From Longispora fulva (GTDB taxonomy: Bacteria; Actinomycetota; Actinomycetes; Mycobacteriales; Micromonosporaceae), in assembly GCF_015751905.1 (NCBI RefSeq), contig NZ_JADOUF010000001.1, positions 930,001-994,000 of the forward strand: DNA of 64,000 nt. The letters run 5' to 3'. Under the pieces are notes generated by a model. It made no database searches. It was not told the origin of the DNA and worked only from the letters and a program-made list of their open reading frames with translations. Position numbers and translations under genes: made by a program. Positions within the stretch are counted from its first letter, which is position 1; each line of letters starts with the position of its first letter. Of the stretch, positions 53,164 to 62,567 are shown in pieces.

Positions 53164-54403
53164 CGGCGGCGATCCGGCGGCGCAGGTGCCGACGTTCCGG
53201 GTCCGTGCCGGCCAGATCCAGCGCTTCCCGGTACGCCGCGGCGGCCTCCCCGAACCGGCCCAGCCGCCGGAGCAGGTCGCCGCGCGCGACCGGGTAGGGC
53301 GGGTAACCGCGCAGCCGGGGCTCGTCAGCCAGTTCGTCGAGCAGCGCCAGGCCGGCCAGCGGTCCGTCGCGCATCGCCACCGCCACCGCCCGGTTCAGCG
53401 CGACGACCGGGGACGGGGTGAGGGCGAGGAGCACGTCGTAGAGCGCCACGATCTGGGGCCAGTCGGTGGACGCGACGTCGGGGGCCTCGTCGTGCAGGGC
53501 GGCGATGGCGGCCTGCACCCCGTACGGGCCGGGCGGGCCGCCGGACAGCGCAGCGAACACCAGAGCCCGGCCCTCCTCGATCATCGGCAGGTCCCAGCGC
53601 TCGCGGTCCTGGTCGTCGAGCAGCACGAGCCCGCCGTCCGGGCCGGTCCGGGCCGCACGGCGCGCGTGCGTCAGCAGCATGAGGGCGAGGAGGCCCGCCA
53701 CCTCGCGCTGGGCCGGCAGGAGCGCGCGCAGGATCCTGGCGAGCCGGATGGCCTCCTCGGCGAGGTCGGTGCGTTGCAGGTCGGGGCCGGAGCTGGCCGC
53801 GTACCCCTCGGTGAAGATCGTGTAGACCACCCGCAGCACGCCCGGCAGCCGCCCGGGCAGCTCGTCGGCCTCGGGCACCCGGAACGGGATCCGGGTGTCG
53901 CGGATCTTCTTCTTCGCCCGCACGATCCGCTGCGCCATCGTCGCCACCGGGACGAGGAACGCGCGGGCCACCTCGGGCGTGGTCAGTCCGGCGAGGCAGC
54001 GCAGCGTCAGCGCCGCATGGTCCTCCGCCGGCAGCGCCGGGTGCGCGCAGGTGAAGAACAGCCGTAGCCGCTCGTCGGGCCCTCCGCCGTCCGGGGCCTG
54101 CGGCGGCACCGGCTCCGCCCGGTCGGCCTCGGCCCGCAGGACGGCGAGCCGGGTGGCGTACGTCCGGTCCCGCCGCAACCGGTCGACCGCCCTGCGCCGC
54201 GCGGTCGTGAGCAGCCAGGCGCCAGGCCTCGTCGGCACGCCGTCGGTCGGCCAGTGCACCAGCGCGGCCTCGAGAGCCTCGGACGTGACCTCCTCGGCCA
54301 GGTCCAGGTCGCCGAACTGGCGCACCAGGGAGGCGAGGAGCCGGCCGTGCTCCTCGCGGAACACCGCCTCCACGGACATCCGCGCCCCATCCGCCGCGTC
54401 CAC
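53147..54403 (-). CDS. ECF42-type RNA polymerase sigma factor
   Basis: A 418-residue sigma factor (410 if ATG 54379 is used). Region 2 shows LDLAEEVTSEALEAALVHWP and GAWLLTTARRRAVDRLRRD; region 4 shows LTTPEVARAFLVPVATMAQR. The C-terminal helical extension has VVYTIFTEGYAASSGPDLQR and GVQAAIAALHDEAPD, giving the normal ECF42 length. The GTG at 54403 begins 6 bases after the DGPF gene stop, so the pair is coupled. Its 3' end overlaps the convergent fused ECF42 gene by 17 bases. ECF42 proteins have no anti-sigma factor, and the extension is thought to control them. Confidence 0.93.
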   Translation of the reverse strand: MDAADGARMSVEAVFREEHGRLLASLVRQFGDLDLAEEVTSEALEAALVHWPTDGVPTRPGAWLLTTARRRAVDRLRRDRTYATRLAVLRAEADRAEPVPPQAPDGGGPDERLRLFFTCAHPALPAEDHAALTLRCLAGLTTPEVARAFLVPVATMAQRIVRAKKKIRDTRIPFRVPEADELPGRLPGVLRVVYTIFTEGYAASSGPDLQRTDLAEEAIRLARILRALLPAQREVAGLLALMLLTHARRAARTGPDGGLVLLDDQDRERWDLPMIEEGRALVFAALSGGPPGPYGVQAAIAALHDEAPDVASTDWPQIVALYDVLLALTPSPVVALNRAVAVAMRDGPLAGLALLDELADEPRLRGYPPYPVARGDLLRRLGRFGEAAAAYREALDLAGTDPERRHLRRRIAAVSPGS

Positions 54404-54408
54404 CGGCG

Positions 54409-54759
54409 TCAGGCCTCGAACTCGGCAACCGGCCGCACCTCGACCGACGCGCCGCCCAACGCCCCCGGGCACCGCGCGGCCCAGTCGATCGCGGCGTCCA
54501 GATCCGGCACGTCGATCACGTAATACCCGCCGAGCACCTCGCGGGTCTCCGCGAACGGCCCGTCGGTGACGGTCCGCTCGCCCGCCGCGCCGACCCGGAC
54601 GGTCGTGGCGGTGGTCAGGTCGGCCAGGGAGTGCCCGCCGACGAGGACGCCGGCATCCCTGACCTCCTGGTCGTAGCGCATCCAGTCCTCGAACAACGGC
54701 AGGGTGCAGCCTTCGGCCTCCGGCACGGCGGCGGTGTAGATCAGCATCATGTACTTCAC
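54409..54759 (-). CDS. YciI-like DGPF-domain protein (ECF42 partner 2)
   Basis: A 116-residue protein with RTVTDGPFAETREVLGGYYV, the DGPF signature. GTG 54759 has AGGAG 5-6 nt upstream. It is the upstream partner of the ECF42 gene on the same strand. Together with 50674-53163 it forms two ECF42/DGPF pairs pointing at each other. Confidence 0.92.
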   Translation of the reverse strand: MKYMMLIYTAAVPEAEGCTLPLFEDWMRYDQEVRDAGVLVGGHSLADLTTATTVRVGAAGERTVTDGPFAETREVLGGYYVIDVPDLDAAIDWAARCPGALGGASVEVRPVAEFEA

Positions 54760-54952
54760 GGGAGCTCCTGTCGGTGCGGGGTCGTCGTACGGAGGACGAC
54801 GAACGGGACTCCGCCGGATCGACAGCCCGCCGACAATACTCGCCGGGCACGCCGGCCGGCCCGACCGCCGCACCGACGGCGAATCCGACCGCCGCACCCG
54901 GCGGCGAACCAGTGGCCGGCCGGCCCGACACGGACGGGCCGGCCGCCCCGGG

Positions 54953-55876
54953 TCAGGAGATGTCGCGCCTGCGGGTCAGCACGATGCCGATCCCACCGGA
55001 CAGCAGCGCCCACCCGGCCATCACGAGCGCCCCCACCCACCAGCTCGCCGACTGCGGGTACAACTTGTCCGGCGAGATCATGACCTGCGAGGCCACCGGA
55101 GGCATCACGACGGCGGCCGTGAGCACCCAGTCCCCGTGGATCAGGTACGCCCGGATCAGGTTGAACACCCCGATCCCGCCGGCGAACCCGACCAGGTACA
55201 CGACGAGGGACGTGACGACGGCGCCGATCTGGTTGCGGATCAGGGTGCCCAGTCCGATCCCGAAGACGGCCCACAGCAGGTAGCCGAGCGCGTTGAACAG
55301 GATGGCGCGCTGGATGGTCCAGTCCCCGAGGCTGTTGGTGACCCCGATGTTCTGGAAGAACAGCAGCCCACCGACCAGCGAGATGGTCTGGGTGACGAGC
55401 CAGAACAGCATGGCCAGTCCGACGCCGGCGATGAGTTTGCCCAGGATGACCCGGGAGCGGTGCGGCGTGGTCAGGAAGGTGGCCGTGGCCGTCTGGTACT
55501 GGAACTCGTTCGTCATCACCAGCGCGCTGAGCAGCAGTACCAGCATGAGTCCGAAGAACTGGCCGGACGTGAACACGCTGCCGGCGGCCGCGAGGATCTG
55601 GGAGTGCACGTCGTGTTCGGCCACGAACCGGGCGTGCTCCCGGGCGATCTCCGCGGCCGAGGACCCGGGCCGGGGCGCGAACACCTCCGCCGTGTCGCGG
55701 GCCCTGTTGATGTGGTCGCTGCTCTCGGCCATGTTGGCCCACATCGCCAGCAGGGTGATGACCACCGAGGACAGGCCGAACAGCCACCACGCGTTCGTGG
55801 AGAAGATCTTGCTGAACTCGCTGCGGACGAGCCGCAGGCCCGGAACGCCCACCTGGGGGATCGTGGTCGTGGTCAT
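54953..55876 (-). CDS. ABC-2-type permease
   Basis: A 307-residue membrane protein with six helices (WWLFGLSSVVITLLAMWAN, FGLMLVLLLSALVMT, LAMLFWLVTQTISLVGGLLF and others) and a large first outer loop (HINRARDTAEVFAPRPGSSA). It has the same organisation as the permease at 32171-33037, including the final TRRRDI. ATG 55876 overlaps the ATPase stop, so the two genes form one exporter operon. The substrate is unknown. Confidence 0.9.
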   Translation of the reverse strand: MTTTTIPQVGVPGLRLVRSEFSKIFSTNAWWLFGLSSVVITLLAMWANMAESSDHINRARDTAEVFAPRPGSSAAEIAREHARFVAEHDVHSQILAAAGSVFTSGQFFGLMLVLLLSALVMTNEFQYQTATATFLTTPHRSRVILGKLIAGVGLAMLFWLVTQTISLVGGLLFFQNIGVTNSLGDWTIQRAILFNALGYLLWAVFGIGLGTLIRNQIGAVVTSLVVYLVGFAGGIGVFNLIRAYLIHGDWVLTAAVVMPPVASQVMISPDKLYPQSASWWVGALVMAGWALLSGGIGIVLTRRRDIS

Positions 55877-56778
55877 CGGATGTCGGCCTTTCCGGCGGTC
55901 AGCTGCAGGAACACGTTCTCCAGGTCGGGCCGGTCGACGACCAGCTCGTGGATGGCCACACCGGCCCGCAGCGCGGTGTCGCCGATCGTCTCCCGCGAGG
56001 CCCCGGTGATCCGCAGCGCGCCGTCGTCGGCCCGCGTCACCCCGACCCCCTCGCCCAGCGCGGCGACGAGCCCGTCGGCGTCGGGGGTGCGGACCCGGAT
56101 CTGCTCGGCGCCCATCGAGTCGATGATCCCGGCGACCGTGCCCTGCCGGACCAGCTTGCCGGCGGCGATGATCACCAGGTCGTCGGCGAGGATCTCCATC
56201 TCCGACAGCAGGTGGCTGGACACCAGCACCGTGCGGCCCTCGTCGGCGAGGCCTTTGAGCAGATCGCGCATCCACCGGATGCCCTCGGGGTCCAGGCCGT
56301 TGGCCGGCTCGTCGAGGATCAGCACCTTCGGGTCGCCGAGCAGCGCCGCGGCGATGCCGAGCCGCTGGCGCATGCCGAGGGAGTACCCCTTGAACTTGCG
56401 CTTCGCCGCCGGAGTCAGCCCCACCATGTCGAGCACCTCGTCGGCGCGCGAGACCGGCAACCCGCCGGCGATGCACAGCATCCGCAGATGGTTGCGCCCG
56501 CTGCGGCCCCGGTGCGCCCCGGACGCCTCCAGGATCGCGCCGACGTGCCGGATCGGGTCGACAAGGTCGGCGTAGCGCTGGCCGCCGATGGTGCCGGTGC
56601 CGCCGCTCGGCCGGACCAGGTTCAGCAGCATCCGCAACGTCGTCGTCTTGCCCGCGCCGTTCGGGCCGAGGAAGCCGGTGACCCGGCCCGCCTCGACGGT
56701 GAACGACAGGTCATCGACGGCTCTGACGGTCTTGTACACCTTTGTCAGGCCGGTCACGACGATCTTTCCGTCGGACAT
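55873..56778 (-). CDS. ABC exporter ATPase (DrrA-like)
   Basis: A 301-residue ATPase with GPNGAGKTT (Walker A), YSLGMRQRLGI (signature), LILDEPANGLDP (Walker B) and VSSHLLSEMEI. The 60-residue C-terminal tail (IRVRTPDADGLVAALGEGVG) is usual in DrrA-type exporters. GGAGGAG stands about 5 nt before ATG 56778. It pairs with the overlapping permease gene. The 147-base gap to the divergent radical SAM gene should hold both promoters. Confidence 0.94.
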   Translation of the reverse strand: MSDGKIVVTGLTKVYKTVRAVDDLSFTVEAGRVTGFLGPNGAGKTTTLRMLLNLVRPSGGTGTIGGQRYADLVDPIRHVGAILEASGAHRGRSGRNHLRMLCIAGGLPVSRADEVLDMVGLTPAAKRKFKGYSLGMRQRLGIAAALLGDPKVLILDEPANGLDPEGIRWMRDLLKGLADEGRTVLVSSHLLSEMEILADDLVIIAAGKLVRQGTVAGIIDSMGAEQIRVRTPDADGLVAALGEGVGVTRADDGALRITGASRETIGDTALRAGVAIHELVVDRPDLENVFLQLTAGKADIR

Positions 56779-56925
56779 GGGTCTCCTCCACATATCGCCG
56801 AAAGCCTTCCGGCGGTCGCGCGATCTTCCCACCCCGAAGGTGAGAGAACGCTGAGAGCGTGCCGATCCTGTGGAGAATCGACGGATGTCCCTCTCCCCGG
56901 GGGTCGGCGTTCCTACCGTGTGGCC

Positions 56926-58314
56926 ATGCGCGTCATGATGTTCCTCCCGGCGTTGACCGAGGCCACCAGCCCATTGTTCCGCCCGATCAAATACTCCCTG
57001 TTCCCGCCGCTCGGTCTGGCGACCCTGGCCGGCTACCTGCCGCGGGACTGGGACGTCACGCTGCACGACGAACACGTCGAACGCCTCGACCTCGATCGCG
57101 CGGAGACCCCGGACCTCGTCGTCATCCAGGTGTACATCACCTCCGCCCGCCGCGGGTACGAGATCGCCGACCACTACCGGGCGCGCGGCTCCCACGTCGT
57201 CCTCGGCGGGCTGCACGTCACCTCCCTGCCGGAGGAGGCCGCCGCGCACGCCGACACGATCTTCCTCGGTCCAGGGGAGGACACCTGGCCGGTGTTCCTC
57301 GCGGACTGGCGGGCCGGGAGGGCGGCGGCCCGGTACACGTCGAAGGCCCGGACCCTGGTCGGACTGCCGCCGATCCGGCGCGACCTCATCGCCCGGCACC
57401 GCTACCTGGTGCCGAACTCGATCGTCGTGTCACGAGGCTGCCCGCACCACTGCGACTTCTGCTACAAGGACGCGTTCTTCGAGGGCGGGAAGTCGTTCTA
57501 CACCCAGACCGTGGACGCGGCGCTCGCCGAGATCGACCGGCTGCCCGGACGGCACGTGTACTTCCTCGACGACCACCTCTTCGGCAACCGCCGGTTCGCC
57601 GAAGCCCTCTTCGACGGCATGACCGGGATGGGCCGGGTGTGGCAGGCCGCCGGGACCGTCGACTCCGTCCTCGCCCCCGACCTGCTGGAACGCGCCGTCG
57701 GCGCCGGCCTTCGCAGCCTGTTCGTCGGCTTCGAGAGCGTCAACGACGCGAACCTCGCCGACCAGCGCAAACGCCAGAACATCGGCCGGGACTACGGGGC
57801 CGTCGTCCGCCGGCTGCACGACGCCGGGGTGATGGTCAACGCGAGCTTCGTGTTCGGGATGGACGACGACGGCCCCGACGTCTTCGACCGCACCGTGGAA
57901 TGGGCCGTCGGACAGGGCATCGAGACCGCGACATTCCACATCATGACCCCCTATCCGGGTACGGCGCTGCACCGGCGCATGGCCGCCGACGGCCGCATCC
58001 TGCACTCCGACTGGGACCGCTACGACACCCGGCACGTCGTGTACCAGCCGCGCCACCTCACCGCCGAGCAACTGGAGTCCGGCTACTGGCGCGCCTACCG
58101 CGACTTCTACCGCTGGGGCGCGATCTGGCGGGGCGCCTCCGCCCAGGACACCGTGCGCGGCCGGGCCCGGCACCTGGCGTACGCGGGCGGGTGGAAGAAG
58201 TTCGAGCCACTGTGGGACCTCGCGATCCGCACCGGGCGCGTACTGCACGCGCTGCCGCTGCTGGAGACCGTGCTCGCCGCGTTCGGCGAACGGCGCGCGA
58301 CGGCCAGCGGCTGA
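56926..58314 (+). CDS. B12-binding-domain radical SAM enzyme
   Basis: A 462-residue enzyme. The N-terminal 150 residues form a cobalamin-binding-like Rossmann domain (FPPLGLATLAGYLPRDWDVT, VVLGGLHVTSLPEEAAAHAD), although the DxHxxG histidine ligand is not present. The radical SAM core begins at SRGCPHHCDFCYKD, with the CxxxCxxC cluster, and continues with YFLDDHLFGNRRFAEAL and GFESVND. TACCGT (56914-56919) lies 6 nt before ATG, so the mRNA is likely leaderless. A glycosyltransferase-deacetylase-epimerase operon follows. Such enzymes methylate, cyclise or couple carbon centres, and the substrate may be a lipid or glycolipid, by context only. Confidence 0.9.
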   Translation: MRVMMFLPALTEATSPLFRPIKYSLFPPLGLATLAGYLPRDWDVTLHDEHVERLDLDRAETPDLVVIQVYITSARRGYEIADHYRARGSHVVLGGLHVTSLPEEAAAHADTIFLGPGEDTWPVFLADWRAGRAAARYTSKARTLVGLPPIRRDLIARHRYLVPNSIVVSRGCPHHCDFCYKDAFFEGGKSFYTQTVDAALAEIDRLPGRHVYFLDDHLFGNRRFAEALFDGMTGMGRVWQAAGTVDSVLAPDLLERAVGAGLRSLFVGFESVNDANLADQRKRQNIGRDYGAVVRRLHDAGVMVNASFVFGMDDDGPDVFDRTVEWAVGQGIETATFHIMTPYPGTALHRRMAADGRILHSDWDRYDTRHVVYQPRHLTAEQLESGYWRAYRDFYRWGAIWRGASAQDTVRGRARHLAYAGGWKKFEPLWDLAIRTGRVLHALPLLETVLAAFGERRATASG

Positions 58315-58467
58315 CCGGCGTTCAGCGTCGTCTCAGGAAGACCGGCGCACACTGCGACACATGACAGTGAACGCTGGCCACGGTCCTTCTGCTGTTCACC
58401 ACGGTGTACCCGCAGTTCAGATCGCGGCGGTACGTTCCCGGGAATCCAACTCCGTCTAGGTGGCCTC

Positions 58468-59670
58468 GTGTCCCGTAACGTCGACCGCACCGCCCGCGAC
58501 CAGCGCCGCCGCCCGAGCACTCCGGCGACGACGGGATCCGCGCGGCTCGGCCACCCGCACGACCTCGACGCCGGGCCGGTCGGGCTCGCCACGAACCCCG
58601 CGCCGCGCCGGCGGATCGTCGTCGTGTCCGCGAGTATCGGCGCCGGCCACGACGGCGCGGCCCGCGAGCTGGGCCGCCGGCTGGAGGACGCCGGTTTCGC
58701 AGTCGACCACCACGACTTCGTGGACCTGCTGCCCCTCGGCCGGTTGACCAGGGCCAGCTACGCCCGCCAGCTCCAGGTCGCCCCCGGCACCTGGGGCTGG
58801 CTGCTGACCGCCCTCGCCCGGTTCCGGCCACTGACCCGGCTGACCGCGACCTGGGCGGCGGTCGCGTCCTCCCGGCGGATCCGTGCGGCGCTCGGCGGCA
58901 CCCCGGCGGCCGTGGTGTCCACCTACCCCCTCGCCAGCCAGGCGCTCGGCAGGCTCCGGCGGCGCGGACACCTGCGGGCCCCGGTCGTCACGTTCCTCAC
59001 GGACATGTCGGTGCACCCGCTGTGGGTCGCGCCCGGGGTCGACGCCCACCTCGCGTTGCACGAGGTCGCCGCGGCGGAGGCCAGAGCCTGCGGCGCGCGC
59101 GAGGTACAGGTCACCGGCCCGGCCGTCGCGCCGGCGTTCCGCCCGCACCACGACGAGGACGAACGCACGGCCGCCCGGGCGTCGTTCGGGCTGCCCCCGG
59201 ACGCGCCGCTGGGACTCGTCGTCGCCGGCTCCTGGGGCGTGGGCGAGATCGCGGAGACGGTCGCGGACCTCGCGGCCTCCGGGGTGCTCACCCCGGTCGT
59301 CGCCTGCGGGCACAACGAGGACCTCCGCGCGCACCTCGCCGGCTCCGACACGTGCGTCGCCCTCGGCTGGACCGACCGGATGCCCGACCTGTTCGCCGCC
59401 AGCGACGTGGTGATCCAGAACGCCGGCGGGCTGTCCTCGCTGGAGGCCAGGGCCTGCGGCGTACCGGTGCTGACCTACCGCTGCCTGCCCGGACACGGCC
59501 TCACCAACGCCGCGGCGCTCGACGCGGCCGGCTGGGTGCCGTGGATCCGCGAACCGGCGGATCTGACCGACGCGCTGAAACGGGCACTGACCGACGACCC
59601 GCAGCCCCCGCCGGGGAACGGGACGGACCCGGCCGTGGCCATCGCGGCGATCGCCAGGGAGACACTGTGA
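58468..59670 (+). CDS. MGDG-synthase/MurG-like glycosyltransferase
   Basis: A 400-residue GT-B fold enzyme. The N-terminal half has VVVSASIGAGHDGAARELGR, the acceptor-side loop of the monogalactosyldiacylglycerol synthase family (SxGxGH). The C-terminal donor half has VVAGSWGVGEIAE, VALGWTDRMPDLFAASDVVI, then QNAGGLSSLEARACGVPVL. The GTG at 58468 has AGGTGG 6 nt upstream. It is probably a cytosolic membrane-associated enzyme that adds a sugar to a lipid. It begins an operon in which every next gene overlaps the previous stop. Confidence 0.9.
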   Translation: MSRNVDRTARDQRRRPSTPATTGSARLGHPHDLDAGPVGLATNPAPRRRIVVVSASIGAGHDGAARELGRRLEDAGFAVDHHDFVDLLPLGRLTRASYARQLQVAPGTWGWLLTALARFRPLTRLTATWAAVASSRRIRAALGGTPAAVVSTYPLASQALGRLRRRGHLRAPVVTFLTDMSVHPLWVAPGVDAHLALHEVAAAEARACGAREVQVTGPAVAPAFRPHHDEDERTAARASFGLPPDAPLGLVVAGSWGVGEIAETVADLAASGVLTPVVACGHNEDLRAHLAGSDTCVALGWTDRMPDLFAASDVVIQNAGGLSSLEARACGVPVLTYRCLPGHGLTNAAALDAAGWVPWIREPADLTDALKRALTDDPQPPPGNGTDPAVAIAAIARETL

Positions 59671-60566
59671 GCCCCACGACCCGCCGGACCACCGGCGCCT
59701 CCCGGACCGCCGGGGCCGTCGGAACAATCGGTGTCCCCCGGACGGGGGCGGCCGGGATCCGCCGGACGATCGGAGCCGCCGGCGCCGCCGTGCTCGGCGG
59801 GGCCGCGGTCCTGGCCGGCGCCGCCCACGCCGTCCCGGCCCTGACCTCCGTCGCCCCGCTCCGCCGCGTGCTGCTGCCCGATCTGGCGGGGATCGGGGAC
59901 CCCCGGCACGTCGCCCTCACCTTCGACGACGGACCCGACCCGGCGTCCACCCCGGCGTTCCTCGCCGCGCTGGACACCGCCGGCGTGCGGGCCACGTTCT
60001 TCCTCCTCGGCCGGATGCTGCACCGCGCGCCAGCCCTCGGCCGGGAACTGGCCGCCGCCGGCCACGAGATCGCCCTGCACGGCTGGGGACACCGCTGCCT
60101 GCTCGCCCGGGGGCCCGCGGGCACGTACGACGACCTCGCGCGCGGCAGGGACCTGATCGCCGACGTGACCGGCAGACCACCGCGCTGGTGGCGGCCGCCG
60201 TACGGCGTTCTCACCACCCCGGCGCTGACCGCCGCACGCCGACTGGGCCTCACCCCGGTGCTGTGGACGGCGTGGGGCCGGGACTGGACGGCCAGGGCCA
60301 CCCCGGCGTCCGTACTCGCCACGGTGCGCAAGGACCTCGTCGGCGGCGGCACCGTCCTGCTGCACGACTCCGACTGCACGTCGGCACCCGGCGCCTGGCG
60401 GGCGACGCTGGGCGCCCTGCCGGCGCTCATCGACGGGATCCGGGACCGGGGGCTGGCCATCGGCCCGCTGGCCGAGCACGGCACCGGGGGAGTGTTCGTG
60501 AACTCGTTGCCGGCCGGGTCGGGGTCGAGATACCAGGCCACGCCGCCGTTGGGCGGTTCGGCGTGA
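59667..60566 (+). CDS. Polysaccharide deacetylase (NodB domain)
   Basis: A 299-residue protein with an N-terminal basic segment and one hydrophobic helix (TIGAAGAAVLGGAAVLAGAA), so it is exported or anchored outside. The NodB motifs are LTFDDGPDP (motif 1), LHGWGH (motif 2 histidines), WWRPPYG (motif 3) and VLLHDSD (motif 5). It would remove acetyl groups from an amino sugar on a surface glycan or glycolipid. The GTG overlaps the glycosyltransferase stop, and its own stop overlaps the epimerase start. Confidence 0.92.
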   Translation: MSPTTRRTTGASRTAGAVGTIGVPRTGAAGIRRTIGAAGAAVLGGAAVLAGAAHAVPALTSVAPLRRVLLPDLAGIGDPRHVALTFDDGPDPASTPAFLAALDTAGVRATFFLLGRMLHRAPALGRELAAAGHEIALHGWGHRCLLARGPAGTYDDLARGRDLIADVTGRPPRWWRPPYGVLTTPALTAARRLGLTPVLWTAWGRDWTARATPASVLATVRKDLVGGGTVLLHDSDCTSAPGAWRATLGALPALIDGIRDRGLAIGPLAEHGTGGVFVNSLPAGSGSRYQATPPLGGSA

Positions 60567-61543
60567 CCTGGCTCGTCACCGGCGGCGCCGGCTACATCGG
60601 ATCGCACGTCACCCGCCGACTCCTGGCCGCCGGCCACCGGGTGGTGGTCCTCGACGACCTGTCCACGGGGCTGCCCGACCGGATCCCGGCGGGCGTACCC
60701 CTCGTGATCGGGTCCGTCACCGATCCGGCGGCGCTGCTGCGGGTGATCACCGACCACGGCGTCACGGCCGTGGTGCACCTGGCCGCCCGCAAGTCGGTGC
60801 CCGAGTCGCTGGCCCGGCCCACCTTCTACTACCGGGAGAACGTCGGCGGCCTCGTCGCGCTGCTCGACGCGATGCTGGCGACCGGCGTCCGCCGCCTGCT
60901 GTTCTCCTCCTCGGCCGCCGTCTACGGCAACCCGCCCACGTCCCTGGTCACGGAGCACACCCCGACCCGGCCGATCAACCCGTACGGCCGGACCAAGCTC
61001 GAGGGCGAGCACCTGATCCGGGCGGTCGGCGAGGCGCACGGCCTGTCCTGGATCGCGCTGCGGTACTTCAACGTCGTCGGCACCGACAGCCCGCTGCTCG
61101 GCGACCGGGGCAAGACCAACCTCGTCCCGCTCATCCTCACCGCGCTCACCACCGGCGAGCCGCTGACCGTCGCCGGCACCGACCACCCGACGCCCGACGG
61201 CACCCCGGTCCGCGACTACGTGCACGTCGCCGACCTGGCCGACGCGCACCTGGCGGCGGCGGCGCGGCTGGCGGGCGGACCGGTCGCGGCCACGTACAAC
61301 GTCGGCACCGGCCGGGGGTACTCCGTCCGCGACGTCATCGCCTGCGCCGAGCACGTCACCGGCCTGGCCGTCCCGCACCTGTCCGGCCCGCGCCGCGCCC
61401 ACGACCCGTCGGAGGTGGTCGCGGATCCCGCGGCGATCGCCGCGGCCCTGGGGTGGACCGCCCGGCGAGGGCTCACCGATATGATCAGTTCCAGCTGGCG
61501 GACGGCGCGCGACGGCTCCCGGCGGCCGGCACCCGCGGTCTAA
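60563..61543 (+). CDS. galE: UDP-sugar 4-epimerase (GalE-type SDR)
   Basis: A 326-residue extended short-chain dehydrogenase. NAD-binding WLVTGGAGYIGSHV is at the N-terminus, the catalytic serine is in LFSSSAAVYGN, Tyr-x-x-x-Lys is in NPYGRTKLEG, and the C-terminus shows RDYVHVADLADAH. It interconverts UDP-glucose and UDP-galactose or their N-acetyl forms. Its GTG overlaps the deacetylase stop, making it the last gene of the operon. It would supply the donor sugar for the MGDG-synthase-like transferase. Confidence 0.9.
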   Translation: MTWLVTGGAGYIGSHVTRRLLAAGHRVVVLDDLSTGLPDRIPAGVPLVIGSVTDPAALLRVITDHGVTAVVHLAARKSVPESLARPTFYYRENVGGLVALLDAMLATGVRRLLFSSSAAVYGNPPTSLVTEHTPTRPINPYGRTKLEGEHLIRAVGEAHGLSWIALRYFNVVGTDSPLLGDRGKTNLVPLILTALTTGEPLTVAGTDHPTPDGTPVRDYVHVADLADAHLAAAARLAGGPVAATYNVGTGRGYSVRDVIACAEHVTGLAVPHLSGPRRAHDPSEVVADPAAIAAALGWTARRGLTDMISSSWRTARDGSRRPAPAV

Positions 61544-61582
61544 TGCGGTTGACGGGCGGGTCCCCGTAGGCGAGGGTGCGGC

Positions 61583-62449
61583 ATGCGACGTGACTGGCAG
61601 GGCCCGGCGGACCTGCGCGAGCTGCAGCTGTTCGGGCAGCGGATCTGGTCCCCGGCCAGCCGCTTGCACCTCGGCGACCTGGCCTGGGGGTACGGCATGG
61701 CCCCCGGGCCCCGGCCGGAGGCCCCCATGGCGCTGTGGGAGTCCGGCGGCGAAACGGTCGCGTGGGGCGGGCTGCACCTGCCCGGCGAGCTGTCCCTGCT
61801 GGTGGACCCGGCGCGCCCGGAGTTCACCGCCGAGGTGCTCGACTGGGCCGGGAGCCTGGCCACCGGGCCGCTCACCGTCACCGTGCTGGACGCCGAGCGG
61901 CACCTGATCGACGTGCTCACCGGCCGGGGCTTCGTGCCCGCCGACTTGGACGGCCCGTTCTTCCTGGCCCTCAGCCGGTCCCTGGCCGACCTGCCGCCCG
62001 TACCGGCGCTGCCCGACGGGTTCGTCGTCCGGCCGGTGCGCGGGGAGCGGGACGTCGACCGCAGGGTGGCCGTGCACGCCGAGGTCTGGGCGCCCAGCGC
62101 CCTCACCGCGGACAGGTGGCGGACCCTGACGGCCGGCTGGCCGTACTCGGCGGAGTTCGACCTCGTGGTCGAGGCACCCGACGGCCGGTTCGTCGCCTAC
62201 TGCATGGGCTGGTACGACGCCGTCAACCGGTCCGGCGAGTTCGAGCCGGTCGGCACCGTGCCCGGGTACCGCCGCCGGGGCCTGTCCCGGGCCGTCGGCC
62301 TGGCGGTACTCCACGCCTTCCGCGCGGCCGGCGGCGAGACGGCCCTGGTCTACCCGAGGGGCGACGACGGCTACCCGGTCCCGCGGCGGGTGTACGGCGA
62401 TCTGGGCTTCACCCCGCACGCCAGGACCGTCCGCTACCGTCGGCCCTGA
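61583..62449 (+). CDS. GNAT-family N-acetyltransferase, two-lobed
   Basis: A 288-residue protein with a weak N-terminal GNAT-like half (WGGLHLPGELSLLVDP, VLTGRGFVPAD). The canonical C-terminal half has VGTVPGYRRRGLSRAVGLAV as the acetyl-CoA loop. GAGGG is about 5 nt before ATG 61583. The substrate is unknown. It stands 40 bases after the epimerase and may be cotranscribed. Confidence 0.87.
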   Translation: MRRDWQGPADLRELQLFGQRIWSPASRLHLGDLAWGYGMAPGPRPEAPMALWESGGETVAWGGLHLPGELSLLVDPARPEFTAEVLDWAGSLATGPLTVTVLDAERHLIDVLTGRGFVPADLDGPFFLALSRSLADLPPVPALPDGFVVRPVRGERDVDRRVAVHAEVWAPSALTADRWRTLTAGWPYSAEFDLVVEAPDGRFVAYCMGWYDAVNRSGEFEPVGTVPGYRRRGLSRAVGLAVLHAFRAAGGETALVYPRGDDGYPVPRRVYGDLGFTPHARTVRYRRP

Positions 62450-62567
62450 CCAGCGCCGGAGCATGGGATCTGTCCACTGTCGGCGGATGCGGCTACTGTG
62501 TGCGGGCCGGGATCCGAGCGGGGCGCCGTGTCCCGGACCCAGGAGTCCACGTGAGTAAGGGAAGAGC

